64,000 nucleotides of DNA from Echinicola marina (lineage in GTDB: Bacteria > Bacteroidota > Bacteroidia > Cytophagales > Cyclobacteriaceae). The translations under genes were made by a program, and so were the position numbers. The notes under the pieces were generated by a model. That model was given only the letters and a program-made list of their open reading frames with translations, had not been told where the DNA came from and ran no database searches. The DNA lies in contig NZ_CP080025.1 of the NCBI RefSeq assembly GCF_020463795.1, positions 1,925,001 to 1,989,000 on the forward strand, read 5' to 3'. Of the stretch, positions 31,875 through 42,800 are shown piece by piece (position 1 is the stretch's first letter; each line of letters begins with the position of its first letter).

Positions 31875-33164
31875 ATGAGATATATCCCATTATTATTAGT
31901 CATTACATTACTTTCATCAGTGCTTACCCAAGCTCAGCAATTGGCCTTTCCAGGTGCAGAGGGCTTTGGTAAATATGCCTCAGGAGGAAGAGGAGGGGAA
32001 GTTTATAAAGTTACCAATTTAAACGATTCCGGTCCTGGTTCCTTTAGAGAAGCAGTAAGCGAGTCCAATAGGACCGTGGTTTTTGAAGTAGGAGGGGTGA
32101 TCCACATCAAATCCAGAATTGTGGTGCAGGAAAATATTACCATAGCAGGTCAGACAGCTCCTGGAGAAGGAATTACGATTTATGGAAATGGACTGAGCTA
32201 TTCTGATGCTAACAATACCATTACTCGATATATCCGTGTAAGAATGGGAAAGGTGGGAGATAAGGGAAAAGATGCCATAGGGATAGCTCATGGTCATGAT
32301 ATGATTTTTGATCATGTTTCCATCACTTGGGGCAGAGATGGGACTTTTGATCTCAATGGTGATGTGCAAAATGTTACTTTACAGCATTCTATCATCGGAC
32401 AGGGCTTGCAAACACACTCTACAGGAGGCTTGATTCAGCCCAATGGCGGGGTGTCTATTTTGGCTTGCCTATGGATCAATAACCACACTAGAAATCCCAA
32501 AGTAAAAGGCATGAATCAATATGTTAATAATGTTGTCTACAATTGGGCAGTGGCCGGTTATATCCAAGGAGGGGGCTCTGCAGGTAAGTCTTATGCAAAT
32601 GTTGAAGGCAATTATTTCATAGCGGGCCCTGAAACAGGAGATACACCACCGTTTAACCGCTCCAATGAAAACTTTCATATTTATGCCAAAGACAATTGGT
32701 ATGATGGGAACTTCAATGGAAAGTTGGATGGTGAGCTAGTGGAGAGAAAAGTATACGAGCCTGTTACTTGGAAGGAAGACCCCTTTGATTATCCTGAAGT
32801 GACTGTCCTCCATCCGGAAGAAGCCTATCAACAAGCCGTGGATCAAGTTGGCGCATCATTATACAGGGATGAGGTAGATAATTTCCTGATCAAGGATTTG
32901 GTTTCCCTCGGGAAAAAAGGAAAAACCATCAGTGATGAAATGGAGCTTCCCATGAAAGGTCCAGGAAAAGTTAAAGGTGGGAAAGCTGATAAGGATACCG
33001 ATGGCGATGGAATGCCAGACAAGTATGAGAATCGAAATGGCTTGGACCCGAGGGATGCTAATGATAGAAACCGGACAGACAAGAACGGATATACAGCATT
33101 GGAAAATTATCTTAATGGATTAGTAGTGGATCACTATCTAAGTTGGAATGGAAACCAATTTTGA
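31875..33164 (+). CDS. Pectate lyase, PL1 family, with C-terminal calcium-binding-type repeat
   Basis: A 429-residue secreted protein (signal 1-20, ending LTQAQQ). The mature part begins LAFPGAEGFGKYASGGRGGEVY and continues with the right-handed beta-helix phrases LNDSGPGSFREAVS, IVVQENITIAGQTAPGEGITIYG and IFDHVSITWGRDG, as in Bacteroidota PL1 pectate lyases. NHTRNPKVKG probably holds the catalytic Arg, as in PL1 generally. Near residue 375 an Asp-rich DKDTDGDGMPDKYENRNGLD resembles a thrombospondin type 3/dockerin-like calcium loop. PL1 enzymes cut polygalacturonate by beta-elimination and produce the unsaturated ends that GH105/GH88-type enzymes remove. The N-terminal module is paralogous to that of the 1573-residue lyase at 39808. 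Confidence 0.9.
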   Translation: MRYIPLLLVITLLSSVLTQAQQLAFPGAEGFGKYASGGRGGEVYKVTNLNDSGPGSFREAVSESNRTVVFEVGGVIHIKSRIVVQENITIAGQTAPGEGITIYGNGLSYSDANNTITRYIRVRMGKVGDKGKDAIGIAHGHDMIFDHVSITWGRDGTFDLNGDVQNVTLQHSIIGQGLQTHSTGGLIQPNGGVSILACLWINNHTRNPKVKGMNQYVNNVVYNWAVAGYIQGGGSAGKSYANVEGNYFIAGPETGDTPPFNRSNENFHIYAKDNWYDGNFNGKLDGELVERKVYEPVTWKEDPFDYPEVTVLHPEEAYQQAVDQVGASLYRDEVDNFLIKDLVSLGKKGKTISDEMELPMKGPGKVKGGKADKDTDGDGMPDKYENRNGLDPRDANDRNRTDKNGYTALENYLNGLVVDHYLSWNGNQF

Positions 33165-33286
33165 TGGATTATACTGCCCTTATAAAATTTGGCTGCAAAA
33201 GATTTCGAGGGAGAGGAGAAGTGAGGGCTGGTTTTATTTGCAGTAGTGATCTTTTTTTGAAGCAAATTAATTTCAATAATACCCAT

Positions 33287-35470
33287 ATGATCAATTTATT
33301 TAAGAAGCGTTCTTTCAAAGCATTTAGTCTGGTATTGTCGGCTGGATTAACTTTTTATTCATGCTCTATGCCCCAAGAAGGTGGAGAGGAGAAATCCACG
33401 TCGATAGACCGTTTTTCCCTGGTCAACAGGCATAATGTTGTACTGACCCAGCCCGATACTTTAGCCTCGCTTTCTGTGGGCAATGGGGAATTTGCCTATA
33501 CGGTGGATGTCAGCGGCTTACAGACATTTCCGGAATATTATGAAAAGGGAGTGTCCCTTGGTACACAAAGCCAATGGGGCTGGCATGCTTTTCCTAATCC
33601 GGACAATTATGAATGGGAGGAGATCTTACGCTATGATACCTCGGCCATTGGTCAGGTGATATCCTTTCCGGTACAGTGGAAAGAGGGGCGAAAAAAGAAA
33701 GTCACCGATTATTTCAGGACCAGTCCACATCGCCTGCATTTGGGCATTATTGGTTTGGAGATATTAAAATCTGATGGAAGTAAGGTGGAAGTGGATGATC
33801 TGGAAAATATACAGCAGGAATTGGATTTATGGAATGGAAAGATCACCAGCGAGTATACAGTGGAGGGGCAGCCAGTAAAAGTGGAGCTTTTTGCCCATCA
33901 GGAAAAAGATGGAATTGCAGCGAAAATCAGCTCACCTTTGGTGGCAAATGGCCAATTGAAAGTGAAATTCAGGTATCCTTATGGCTCAGGATGCCATGTT
34001 TGCCCAGGTTATGATTGGACGCAAGCAGATAAACATACTTCCTATGTAGAAGTAACAAGACCAAGCCAAGTGAGGGTTTCGCGGACATTGGACAGTACCA
34101 AATATGTGACGGATATTAGTTGGGAAGGTAATGGTGCTTTTGAAACAGCAGCAAAGCATACCTTTTTGCTCAATGCGCAAGAGGGACAGGAAACATTGGA
34201 ATTTACAGCCCTTTTTTCCAAAGAGGGAGAAGATCAATTGCCCGATTTTGAGGCTACTGCAAATAGTAGCAGTCAAGGTTGGGAAGAATTTTGGCAATCC
34301 GGTGGGGTGATTGATTTTTCGGAATGTACCGATGAGCGGGCAGAGGAACTGGAAAGAAGGGTGGTCCTTTCCCAATACCTTACCAAGGTCAATTGTGCGG
34401 GTTCCTTACCTCCACAGGAGACAGGATTGACCATGAACAGCTGGTATGGGAAATTCCATATGGAAATGCATTGGTGGCATGGTGCACATTTTGGGCTTTG
34501 GAACCGGGTGGAATTAATGGAAAAAAGCCTGCCTTGGTATTTCAGTTCTTTGGAGAAGGCCAAGGCCACTGCAGCTCGTCAGGGATTTAAAGGCGCCAGA
34601 TGGCAAAAAATGACTGATCCTTATGGAGATGAAAGTCCATCTAAAGTAGCCCCATACTTGATTTGGCAGCAGCCCCACATCCTTTACTTTGTAGAGCAAC
34701 TTTATCAGGATAGGGAAGATCAGGCCACTTTGGAGAAATACAAGGAGCTTGTGTTCGAAACAGCTGAATTTATGGCATCCTTTGCAAAGAAGAGCGAAAA
34801 GGATGGCAAATACCATTTGATAGCGCCATTGATTCCTGCTCAGGAGCTATTTCCTGCCAATGCTACTGATGATCCTCCTTTTGAGTTGGCTTACTGGCAC
34901 TATGGTTTGAATATAGCATTGGATTGGCAAAAGCGTTTGGGTATAGAAGAAAATCCACAGTGGAGAGAGGTCTTGGATAATTTGGCTCCTTTGGCCATCA
35001 AAGACAGCCTTTATCTGCCCAGCAGTACCCATCCTAGGGCTTATGAAGATGATTTTTACCTGCATGACCACCCGGTGGTCTTGGGGGCTTATGGGATTTT
35101 ACCAAAGACCGATATGATCGATACGGTCATTATGAAGAATACATTGGAGAAAATTTTGAAGATCTGGAACTGGGACTCTACCTGGGGTTGGGATTATCCG
35201 ATGATGGCCATGAGTGCGGCAAGACTCAATATGCCTGAAACAGCTTTGGAAGCCCTTTTTATGGGAAAAGAAAAGAATACCTATTTACCAAACGGCCATA
35301 ACTATCAAGATGAGCGCTTGAGAATCTATCTGCCAGGCAATGGTGGATTGCTTACAACAGTCGCCATGATGGCAGCAGGTTGGGAAGGAGCACCAGATCG
35401 GGCTAATCCGGGTTTCCCTGACAATGGAAAATGGAATGTAAAATGGGAAGGACTTAAGGAAATGCCTTGA
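33287..35470 (+). CDS. Putative six-hairpin glycosidase lipoprotein, specificity unknown
   Basis: A 727-residue lipoprotein (lipobox FYSC, Cys26). The frame is open from 33143 inside the lyase gene, but ATG 33287 gives the lipoprotein signal and is chosen. An N-terminal beta-sandwich (about 40-330, with QPDTLASLSVGNGEFAYTVD and GWHAFPNPDNYEW) precedes an alpha-helical barrel (about 370-700, with MHWWHGAHFGLWNR, APYLIWQQPHILYF, ELAYWHYGLNIAL and NWDSTWGWDYPMMAMSAARL). This layout matches GH65/GH95-like clans, but I cannot place it in a CAZy family. The neighbours (PL1, GH105, GH28) suggest action on a pectin-derived oligosaccharide. Confidence 0.72.
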   Translation: MINLFKKRSFKAFSLVLSAGLTFYSCSMPQEGGEEKSTSIDRFSLVNRHNVVLTQPDTLASLSVGNGEFAYTVDVSGLQTFPEYYEKGVSLGTQSQWGWHAFPNPDNYEWEEILRYDTSAIGQVISFPVQWKEGRKKKVTDYFRTSPHRLHLGIIGLEILKSDGSKVEVDDLENIQQELDLWNGKITSEYTVEGQPVKVELFAHQEKDGIAAKISSPLVANGQLKVKFRYPYGSGCHVCPGYDWTQADKHTSYVEVTRPSQVRVSRTLDSTKYVTDISWEGNGAFETAAKHTFLLNAQEGQETLEFTALFSKEGEDQLPDFEATANSSSQGWEEFWQSGGVIDFSECTDERAEELERRVVLSQYLTKVNCAGSLPPQETGLTMNSWYGKFHMEMHWWHGAHFGLWNRVELMEKSLPWYFSSLEKAKATAARQGFKGARWQKMTDPYGDESPSKVAPYLIWQQPHILYFVEQLYQDREDQATLEKYKELVFETAEFMASFAKKSEKDGKYHLIAPLIPAQELFPANATDDPPFELAYWHYGLNIALDWQKRLGIEENPQWREVLDNLAPLAIKDSLYLPSSTHPRAYEDDFYLHDHPVVLGAYGILPKTDMIDTVIMKNTLEKILKIWNWDSTWGWDYPMMAMSAARLNMPETALEALFMGKEKNTYLPNGHNYQDERLRIYLPGNGGLLTTVAMMAAGWEGAPDRANPGFPDNGKWNVKWEGLKEMP

Positions 35471-35632
35471 AATAGACCTTAGACATGAGACGCAAGACAT
35501 TAGATGTGTGAGACTTTGGATTGAGCATCAGTTCCTGAGTTTGGCAAAGGGACGAAGGATCGAAGAGTTGACTCATCAGGCTTTCCCGTTGGAAGAACTA
35601 CGCCGCGGCATACAAACGCGGAACAATTAAAA

Positions 35633-35767
35633 TTGAGGCTGTCTCGTAAGTCGAGTTTTTTGTGTCATTCTGACGAAAGGAAGAATCTCATAGAGTTGAT
35701 TTCCAGTAACAAACAAGTCTAGAGATTTCTCCTAACGTCGAAATGACATATTTTGAGACAGCCTCTT
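35633..35767. repeat. MITE-like inverted repeat with GAGGCTGTCTC ends
   Basis: About 135 bp bounded by GAGGCTGTCTC (35635-35645) and its exact complement GAGACAGCCTC (35755-35765). Inside, TGTCATTCTGACG and AGGAAGAATCTC are mirrored by GAGATTTCTCCT, CGTCGAAATGACA, so the whole unit can form one long imperfect hairpin. No open frame is present. Elements with these ends are, to my recollection, scattered through several Bacteroidota genomes. The remaining 35471-35632 shows no gene. The element lies 45 bp before the GH105 start codon and so probably falls in its leader. Confidence 0.75.
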
Positions 35768-35811
35768 ATTGACCTTGAAATAATTCAATATTGAAACCTT
35801 ATAAATAGAAT

Positions 35812-36996
35812 ATGAAGAAATTAAGTTTATTACTGATAATGGCCATTTTTTTTAGCCAATCAACTTTTGGGCAATCCGGGCAGATTGATGAAGACCTGGA
35901 TTGGTCAGAGCGGATGGCCCTTTCTGTGATGAAGCGGAATCCTGAAGCCTGGCAGGTGGATTTTATGGATCGGGCGGTATGGAGCTATCCCCAGGGTTTG
36001 ATGTTACATGCTTTTGAAGAATTGTGGAAGAAAACGGATAATAATACCTATTATAATTATATCCAAGCTTATGCAGATAAGCTGATCGAGGAGGATGGAC
36101 AGATCAAGACTTACAAGTATGAAACCTATAATATTGACATGATCAATTCAGGTAAGTTGCTGTTCAACCTGTATGCCAAAACTGGTGATGAACGTTATAA
36201 GAAGGCCATAGGAATCCTCAGAGGACAGCTGAAATATCAGCCCAAAACCAGTGAAGGGGGATTTTGGCACAAATTGCGCTATACCAATCAAATGTGGCTG
36301 GACGGTGCTTATATGGGCACGCCATTTTTGATGCAATATGCCAAGGAGTTTAATCAGCCAAAGGATTTCGATGAAGCCGTGTTGCAGTTGGAATTGATGG
36401 AAAAGCACCTGAGGGATCCAAAAACAGGCTTGCTTTACCATGGCTGGGATGAAAGCAGGTTCCAAGCTTGGGCAGATCCTGAAACAGGCAGGTCACCTAA
36501 TGTATGGGGTAGGGCCATGGGCTGGTATGCCATGGCAGTGGTAGATGCCTTAGATTTTTTACCTGAAGAACATTATGGAAAGGTGGTGCTGAAAGGAATC
36601 TTACAAAGACTTGCATCAGCTGTAAGTCGCTATCAAGACAAGGAAAGTGGATTGTGGTACCAAGTGGTCGATCAAGGTGCTCGTGAAGGAAACTATTTGG
36701 AAGCATCGGTATCCAGCATGTTTGTTTATGCATTGGCCAAAGGCGTGAATGAGGGGCATTTGGATAAGGTCTATTGGAAAACCGCTGAAAAGGGGTTTGA
36801 AGGTATTATCAGTGAGTTGATAGAGGTGAAAGATGATGGTGAACTCAACCTGACGCAAGTATGTGCAGTAGCAGGCTTGGGAGGCAAACCATATCGAGAT
36901 GGCTCTTATGAATATTATGTCAATGAAAAGATCAGAACCAATGACCCCAAAGGTGTAGGGCCATTTATTTTGGCAGCTATGGAGTTAGGATGGTAG
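35812..36996 (+). CDS. GH105 unsaturated rhamnogalacturonyl hydrolase
   Basis: A 394-residue secreted (alpha/alpha)6-barrel enzyme with signal peptide ending STFGQ (about 21). It shows the GH105 catalytic motif NQMWLDGAYMGTPF, with Asp164 as the likely general acid/base (as in YteR), plus WSYPQGLMLHAFEELW, HGWDESRFQAWADPETGRSPNVWGR spread over 215-240, GRAMGWYAMAVVDAL and a C-terminal GVGPFILAAMELG. GH105 hydrates and removes the 4,5-unsaturated galacturonate left at the end of oligosaccharides by pectin or rhamnogalacturonan lyases. The GH28 gene follows after 57 bp, probably in the same transcript. Confidence 0.93.
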   Translation: MKKLSLLLIMAIFFSQSTFGQSGQIDEDLDWSERMALSVMKRNPEAWQVDFMDRAVWSYPQGLMLHAFEELWKKTDNNTYYNYIQAYADKLIEEDGQIKTYKYETYNIDMINSGKLLFNLYAKTGDERYKKAIGILRGQLKYQPKTSEGGFWHKLRYTNQMWLDGAYMGTPFLMQYAKEFNQPKDFDEAVLQLELMEKHLRDPKTGLLYHGWDESRFQAWADPETGRSPNVWGRAMGWYAMAVVDALDFLPEEHYGKVVLKGILQRLASAVSRYQDKESGLWYQVVDQGAREGNYLEASVSSMFVYALAKGVNEGHLDKVYWKTAEKGFEGIISELIEVKDDGELNLTQVCAVAGLGGKPYRDGSYEYYVNEKIRTNDPKGVGPFILAAMELGW

Positions 36997-37053
36997 TTGG
37001 TGGAGAATTGAAAGATTGTGGAATTGTAAAATTGGAAGGTTGAAAAATTAATA

Positions 37054-38472
37054 ATGATGAAGATAAACAGTAAATACTATATTTTAGGATTGGCGGTCAG
37101 CTTATTGGTAGGCTGTGGGCAAAAGGAGGCGGAAAAAGTGGATCAAGGTCCTTGGTCCCAGCTGGATTCCATTCGAGCTTTGATCAAGGCCCCTGAATTT
37201 CAGGAGCAGGATTTTTTGATTACAGACTTTGGAGCTCAAGCAGGGGGAGAACAGCTCAATACAGCGGCTATTGCCCAGGCGATTGCGGCCTGTAATGAAG
37301 CAGGTGGTGGACGTGTGATTGTACCTGAAGGGGTATTTCTTACGGGGGCGGTACACTTGAAGAGCAATGTCAATCTTCATATTTCGGAAGGTGCTGTGCT
37401 GAGGTTTAGCCGTAATCCCAAAGACTATCTACCTGTGGTGCGCAGTCGTTGGGAGGGCATGGACCTGATGAATTATTCGCCATTTATCTATGCCTACCAA
37501 CAGGAAAATATAGCGATTACCGGTAAAGGCACTTTGGATGGGAATTCTGATATGGAAAATTGGTGGCCATGGTGCGGTGCCAAGCATTATGGCTGGAAAG
37601 AAGGCATGGGCAGGCAAAATCCAGCTAGGAAACTTTTACATGAAATGGTACATGACCAAGTGCCATTGGAGGAAAGGGTATTTGGGGAAGGCCACTTTTT
37701 GCGTCCACAGTTTGTGCAACCATTTGAGTGTAAAAATGTCCTGATCCAAGATGTGAAATTGATCAATTCTCCTATGTGGAATTTACATCCCGTGCTTTGC
37801 GAGAATGTTACCGTAGAGCGGGTCCGCATAGAAACCCTGGGGCCCAATAATGATGGTTGTGACCCAGAGGCATGTAAAAATGTCTTGATCAAGGATTGCT
37901 ATTTTGACACGGGAGATGACTGTATTGCAATTAAATCCGGAAGAAATGAAGACGGGAGAATTCCTGGTATTCCTTCCGAAAACATCATTATTGAGGGTTG
38001 TGAAATGAAAGAAGGTCATGGAGGAGTGGTGATCGGCAGTGAGATTTCTGGTGGTGCCCGTAATGTGTTTGCTCAGAACCTGACCATGGACAGTCCCAAT
38101 CTGGACAGGGTGTTACGCATCAAAACCAGCTCCAAGCGGGGAGGGATTGTAGAGAATGTATATATGAGAGATGTGGTGGTAGGTACTTATAAAGAGGCTG
38201 CCGTCCGTTTTAATATGTTTTATGAGGAGGAAGGTGACCATATTCCGACCATTCGAAATGTGATCGTAGAAAACCTGTACGTGAAAAATGGAGGTAAATA
38301 TGCTGTTTTGGCCAATGCTTATGAGAGTTCTCCAGTAACGAATTTCCAAATGATCAATTGCCGTATTGATAGCGTGGATCAGGTATTCAATGTCAATCAC
38401 CTCAAGGATGTTACATTTGAAAATGTGGTGATCAATGGAGAGGAAGTGAAATTTGAAGGAGAAGAACAATAA
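37054..38472 (+). CDS. GH28 polygalacturonase-like hydrolase
   Basis: A 472-residue protein with a lipoprotein-type signal (LLVGC, Cys22) and a right-handed beta-helix. All GH28 signatures are seen: NNDGCDPE (Asp267), TGDDCIAIKSG (Asp288, Asp289), GHGGVVIGSE (His322) and RIKT (Arg355, Lys357). These enzymes hydrolyse alpha-1,4 or related bonds next to galacturonate in homogalacturonan or rhamnogalacturonan. The NDGCDPE-type context and membrane anchoring are more like exo-acting Bacteroidota GH28 members, which is an inference. It follows GH105 and precedes the second large repeat array. Confidence 0.93.
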   Translation: MMKINSKYYILGLAVSLLVGCGQKEAEKVDQGPWSQLDSIRALIKAPEFQEQDFLITDFGAQAGGEQLNTAAIAQAIAACNEAGGGRVIVPEGVFLTGAVHLKSNVNLHISEGAVLRFSRNPKDYLPVVRSRWEGMDLMNYSPFIYAYQQENIAITGKGTLDGNSDMENWWPWCGAKHYGWKEGMGRQNPARKLLHEMVHDQVPLEERVFGEGHFLRPQFVQPFECKNVLIQDVKLINSPMWNLHPVLCENVTVERVRIETLGPNNDGCDPEACKNVLIKDCYFDTGDDCIAIKSGRNEDGRIPGIPSENIIIEGCEMKEGHGGVVIGSEISGGARNVFAQNLTMDSPNLDRVLRIKTSSKRGGIVENVYMRDVVVGTYKEAAVRFNMFYEEEGDHIPTIRNVIVENLYVKNGGKYAVLANAYESSPVTNFQMINCRIDSVDQVFNVNHLKDVTFENVVINGEEVKFEGEEQ

Positions 38473-38554
38473 ATTTTTGGTTCAACTAAATGGCTAAAAA
38501 TTTGGAATAGGAAATAAATGAAGGACGGTAAGGGAATTGAGGGAGCTTGCATAA

Positions 38555-39640
38555 TTAGGTGAAAAGCACTCTTAATTTCCCTTAGCTTCTTAATGGATAA
38601 AAACTAAAAACCATGAAGACATGAAGGGATTAAGAACATGAAGCACTCTTCCCCAAAAAACAAGTCCAATCCTTGATGCCCCTTAGCTTCTTAATGATTA
38701 GAATATAAAAACCATGAAGACATGAAGGGAGTAAGGACATGAAGCACTCTTTCCCAAAAAACAACCCCAAACCTTAATGCTCCTTAACTTCTTAATGGAT
38801 AAAAACTAAAAACCATGAAGACATGAAGGGATTAAGGACATGAAGCACTCTTCCCCAAAAAACAACCCCAAACCTTAATGCTCCTTAGCTTCTTAATGGA
38901 TAAAAACTAAAAACTATGAAGACATGAAGGGATTAAGAACATGAAGCACTCTTCCCCAAAAAACAATTCCAAACCTTGATGCCCCTTAGCTTCTTCATGG
39001 TTATAATAAAAAAACCATGAAGGCATGAAGGGATTAAGAACATGAAGTACTCTTCCCCAAAAAACAATTCCAAACCTTGATGCTCCTTAACTTCTTAATG
39101 GTTAAAATAAAAAAACCATGAAGGCATGAAGGGATTAAGAACATGAAGCACTCTTCCTCAAAAAGCAACCCCAAACCTTAATGCCCCTTAGCTTCTTAAT
39201 GGTTAGAATATAAAAACAATGAAGACATGAAGGGATTAAGAACATGAAGCACTCTTCCCCAAAAAGCAACCCCAAACCTTAATGCCCCTTAGCTTCTTAA
39301 TGGTTAGAATATAAAAACAATGAAGACATGAAGGGATTAAGAACATGAAGCACTCTTCCCCAAAAAACAACCCCAAACCTTGATGCCCCTTAGCTTCTTA
39401 ATGGTTAGAATATAAAAACCATGAAGGCATGAAGGGATTAAGAACATGAAGTACTCTTTCCCAAAAAACAAGTCCAAACCTTGATGCCCCTTAGCTTCTT
39501 AATGGTTATAATATAAAAACCATGAAGGCATGAAGGGATTAAGAACATGAAGTGCTCTTCCCCAAAAAACAACCCCAAACCTTAATGCCCCTTAGCTTCT
39601 TAATGGTTAAAATAAAAAAACCATGAAGGACATGAAGAAC
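38555..39640. repeat. Tandem ~100 bp repeat array 2 (about 11 units, inverted orientation)
   Basis: Units marked by ACCATGAAGRCATGAAGGG recur about every 101 bp from near 38611 to near 39619. Read on the opposite strand each unit contains the same elements in the same order as array 1: a TTCATG-rich part, AACCATTAAG, a second AAGGGGCAT part and a GGTTTGGG/T-rich part. So this is the same repeat family in inverse orientation. Two neighbouring units around 39177-39380 are almost identical. There is no gene in the array, unlike array 1. It fills the gap between GH28 and the large pectate lyase. Confidence 0.9.
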
Positions 39641-39687
39641 CCATTTTTTCTAATTTTGGATCAGCGTCATCTAATTTTTAGCAAGCT

Positions 39688-39765
39688 AATACAGTATAGG
39701 TCAGAACAGTTCCCGTAATAATATTTTTAAAATTGTCTGATACAATAATTTATTTTTGCAAACCC
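39688..39765 (+). promoter_or_regulatory. Candidate promoter/operator of the large pectate lyase
   Basis: TACAGTATAGGTCAGAACAG (39690-39709) resembles the AGGTCAGTACAG words at the FAS1 operon promoter. Downstream, TATTTTTG at 39751-39758 fits the Bacteroidota -7 consensus TAnnTTTG; a TTG lies 15 bases before it, closer than the usual spacing. The start codon is about 50 bp further on. Confidence 0.4.
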
Positions 39766-39807
39766 CAAGTGTTAGTAAAGTTTTAACCAAAATAACCAAG
39801 TACTAAC

Positions 39808-42800
39808 ATGAATTTTACTTTTACTTATCCATTTAGGAAAGTAGGCATTACCTGCTTTCTGGCTATCCTATTGACAGGATTAATCATTCACCAAAATTTA
39901 GCCCAAACCTTGGCCTTTCCCGGTGCGGAAGGTTTCGGGAGATTTGCAGAAGGAGGGAGAAATGGTGAAGTGTACATTGTAAGCAATCTTAATGACTCCG
40001 GCCCAGGATCCTTTCGAGATGCTGTAAGTGAACCCAATAGAATCGTAGTGTTTGAAGTGGGCGGGATCATTCAGACCAATTCGAGAATAGTCGTAGCTCA
40101 TAATGTCACTATTGCGGGACAGACAGCACCAGGAGATGGAGTGGTCATTTACGGCGATGGTATTACCTTCACCCAGGCCAGTAACTCCATAGTACGTTAT
40201 CTGCGGGTGAGGATGGGACGCTATGGTACCAGTGGAGCAGATGCCATGACCATGACAGATGATGCCAAGCACCTTATCTTTGACCATGTTTCTGCTAGCT
40301 GGGGAAGGGATGAGACTTTTTCCATTACTGGACATGCTGACAGTATCACCATCCAAAACAGCATAATCTCCCAAGGACTGGAAACCCATTCCTGTGGTGG
40401 ATTATTGGAACCGTCAGGGGTGATCAGCCTCTTTAGGAACTTGTATATTGACAATAATACACGTAATCCCAAAGTTAAAAACCGGAACCAGTTCGTGAAT
40501 AATGTGGTCTATAATTGGGGCCGAGGTGGAGGATATATTATGGGGGGATCTACGGCGGATTCCCGGGCAAATATCATCCACAATTATTATATCGATGGGC
40601 CAAGTACAAGCATCCGACCCTTTTCCAGAGGGACAGAATCCTTTATCCCCTATGTGGAGGGAAATTATCATGACGGAAATTTAAACGGTGTTTTGGACGG
40701 AGAATTGGTAGAGCAATCTGCTTATGAAGGGATCACAACCTTTGCTGAAATGCCTTATGATTATGCTTTCCCAGAACAGGTGATGACTGCTCAGGAGAGT
40801 TATGCTTTCGTTTTAGCGGAAGCTGGGGCCAACTATCCGCGAAGGGATCAAGTTGATAAATTCCTGATGACTGAGCTAAGCAGCCTTGGCTTAGAGGGAA
40901 AGCTGATTTCAAATGAAAGGGAGCTGCCAACAGGAGGTCCAGGGCAAGTTTTTGGAGCTCCATCAAAAGCAGACACGGACCGGGATGGGATTCCTGATGA
41001 GTGGGAAACGGCCAATGGGCTGAATCCCAATGATGCTGCCGATGCCATGCAGATAGCTCCTGATGGCTATGCCTATATTGAGCATTATATCAATGGAATT
41101 CTTGAACAAACACCAGAAGATTTTTTGAGGCCTATTACCAAACTGTCTTATGGAGAAGTCAGCCCTTATAGTATTAAGTTGGGTTGGGTAAATAATGATA
41201 TACGATATGAAGGTATTGTATTGGAAAGCGCAACTGGGAATGGAGAATTTAGCGTATTGGATAGCTTATCAGGAAATATTACCGAAATATTGGTAGAGGA
41301 ATTGGTGCCGAATACAACATATCAGTTTAGATTGACACCATACAGCAGTGCACTAGGGGCGGTGCCTTCAAATACTTTGAATGTCAAAACCACCCCGGTT
41401 CCGACAGCTCCTTCAGAAGCGAGCTTAAGTTTTCCGAATGATGGGTTCAGTTTTGCGGATACTACCACTTTGGATTTAAGTTGGGCGGGAAGTGAAAACA
41501 CCGATTTTTATTTGCTATATATTGGCAATGATCCCGAGGATTTGCAGTTGACAGATTCATTAACTACCAGCGAATACCAACTGGCAGACTTGATGTCCAA
41601 TCGTACCTATTACTGGAAAGTGGATGCGGGCAATGAACTTGGGCTTACAGAGGGAACTGTATGGTCCTTTACCACCCGCCCCTTTATTTCAAGAGGCTTG
41701 GTAGGAGCTTGGTTAATGGATCATGAGGAAGGGACTTTGGTGGCAGATAGTAGCCGGTTTGCTAATGATGGGGAAGTCAATGAACTTAACGATTTTTCTT
41801 GGGCAGAAGGAAAGGTAAATAATGCCCTGGACTTCACCAATGCAGAAAATCCTTCTCATGTTTTTATACCCCATGCAGATCAACTGTATTTTGATGAACA
41901 TTCATTTACCATTTCCATGTGGCTGAAGTCATCTGCTCCTACTTCTCAATCCTATTTGATACACAAAGGAACCTTCAAAGCAGATGAGAACACTGGGGGA
42001 ACGGGACAATGGTATGGATTGGAAATCAAAGATGGCAACTTAAGATTTGCCGTAGATGATAATAACACCAAAACCGAGCTTTCCACTAGTGCCTCTCCTA
42101 TTTTTTCCGGGGACTGGGTGCACTTAGTGGCCATCAGGGACCGGGAAGAGGATGTCCTGAGGATTTATTTTAATGGGGTCAAAATTAAGGAAACCAATGA
42201 CCGCACTGAGAAGAGCATTGGCCAGTTGGAACCGATTGTTTTGGGAAATTCCAATGGTTTTGGGACACCTTTTAAAGGCTATATTGATGAAGTAAAACTT
42301 TTCAATAAGCAGCTGACTGATCAGGAAGTGCTGGAATTATACCATACCCTTTCGACACCGATGAAAGCTTTTGCTCCATCATTGGCTGAGGGAGCTGTTT
42401 TGGAAGGATTTGGCAAAGAAGTTCCTGTTAGCTGGAAAGGTGGAGTGAACACGACTTCTTACCAAATTTACCTTGGAGAGGAACAAGATAATTTAGATTT
42501 GGTAGGAAGTACTGACGTAGAAAACCCAAGTTTTAGTTTGAAAGATCTGGAAGGGAAAAAGACCTATTATTGGCGAGTGGATGCTTTAGGTCCAAATGGT
42601 ACCACTACCGGGGATGTTTGGATGTTTGAGGCTGCTGCTCCTGCAGGCTTGGTAGGCTACTGGAAGATGGATGAGCAAACAGGAGTAATGGTAGAAGACC
42701 ATAGTAGCTATGAACAGGATGGAATGGCCCAAGGCTTTGATAGTACAGATAGAGTAGCGGGTAAATTTGGGCAGGCGTATGCATTTGAAGGTCCTAACAG

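Noticed and set aside
33143-33286. N-terminal extension of the six-hairpin glycosidase
   Set aside because: It overlaps the lyase gene, has no family features, and would hide a clear lipoprotein signal beginning at ATG 33287.
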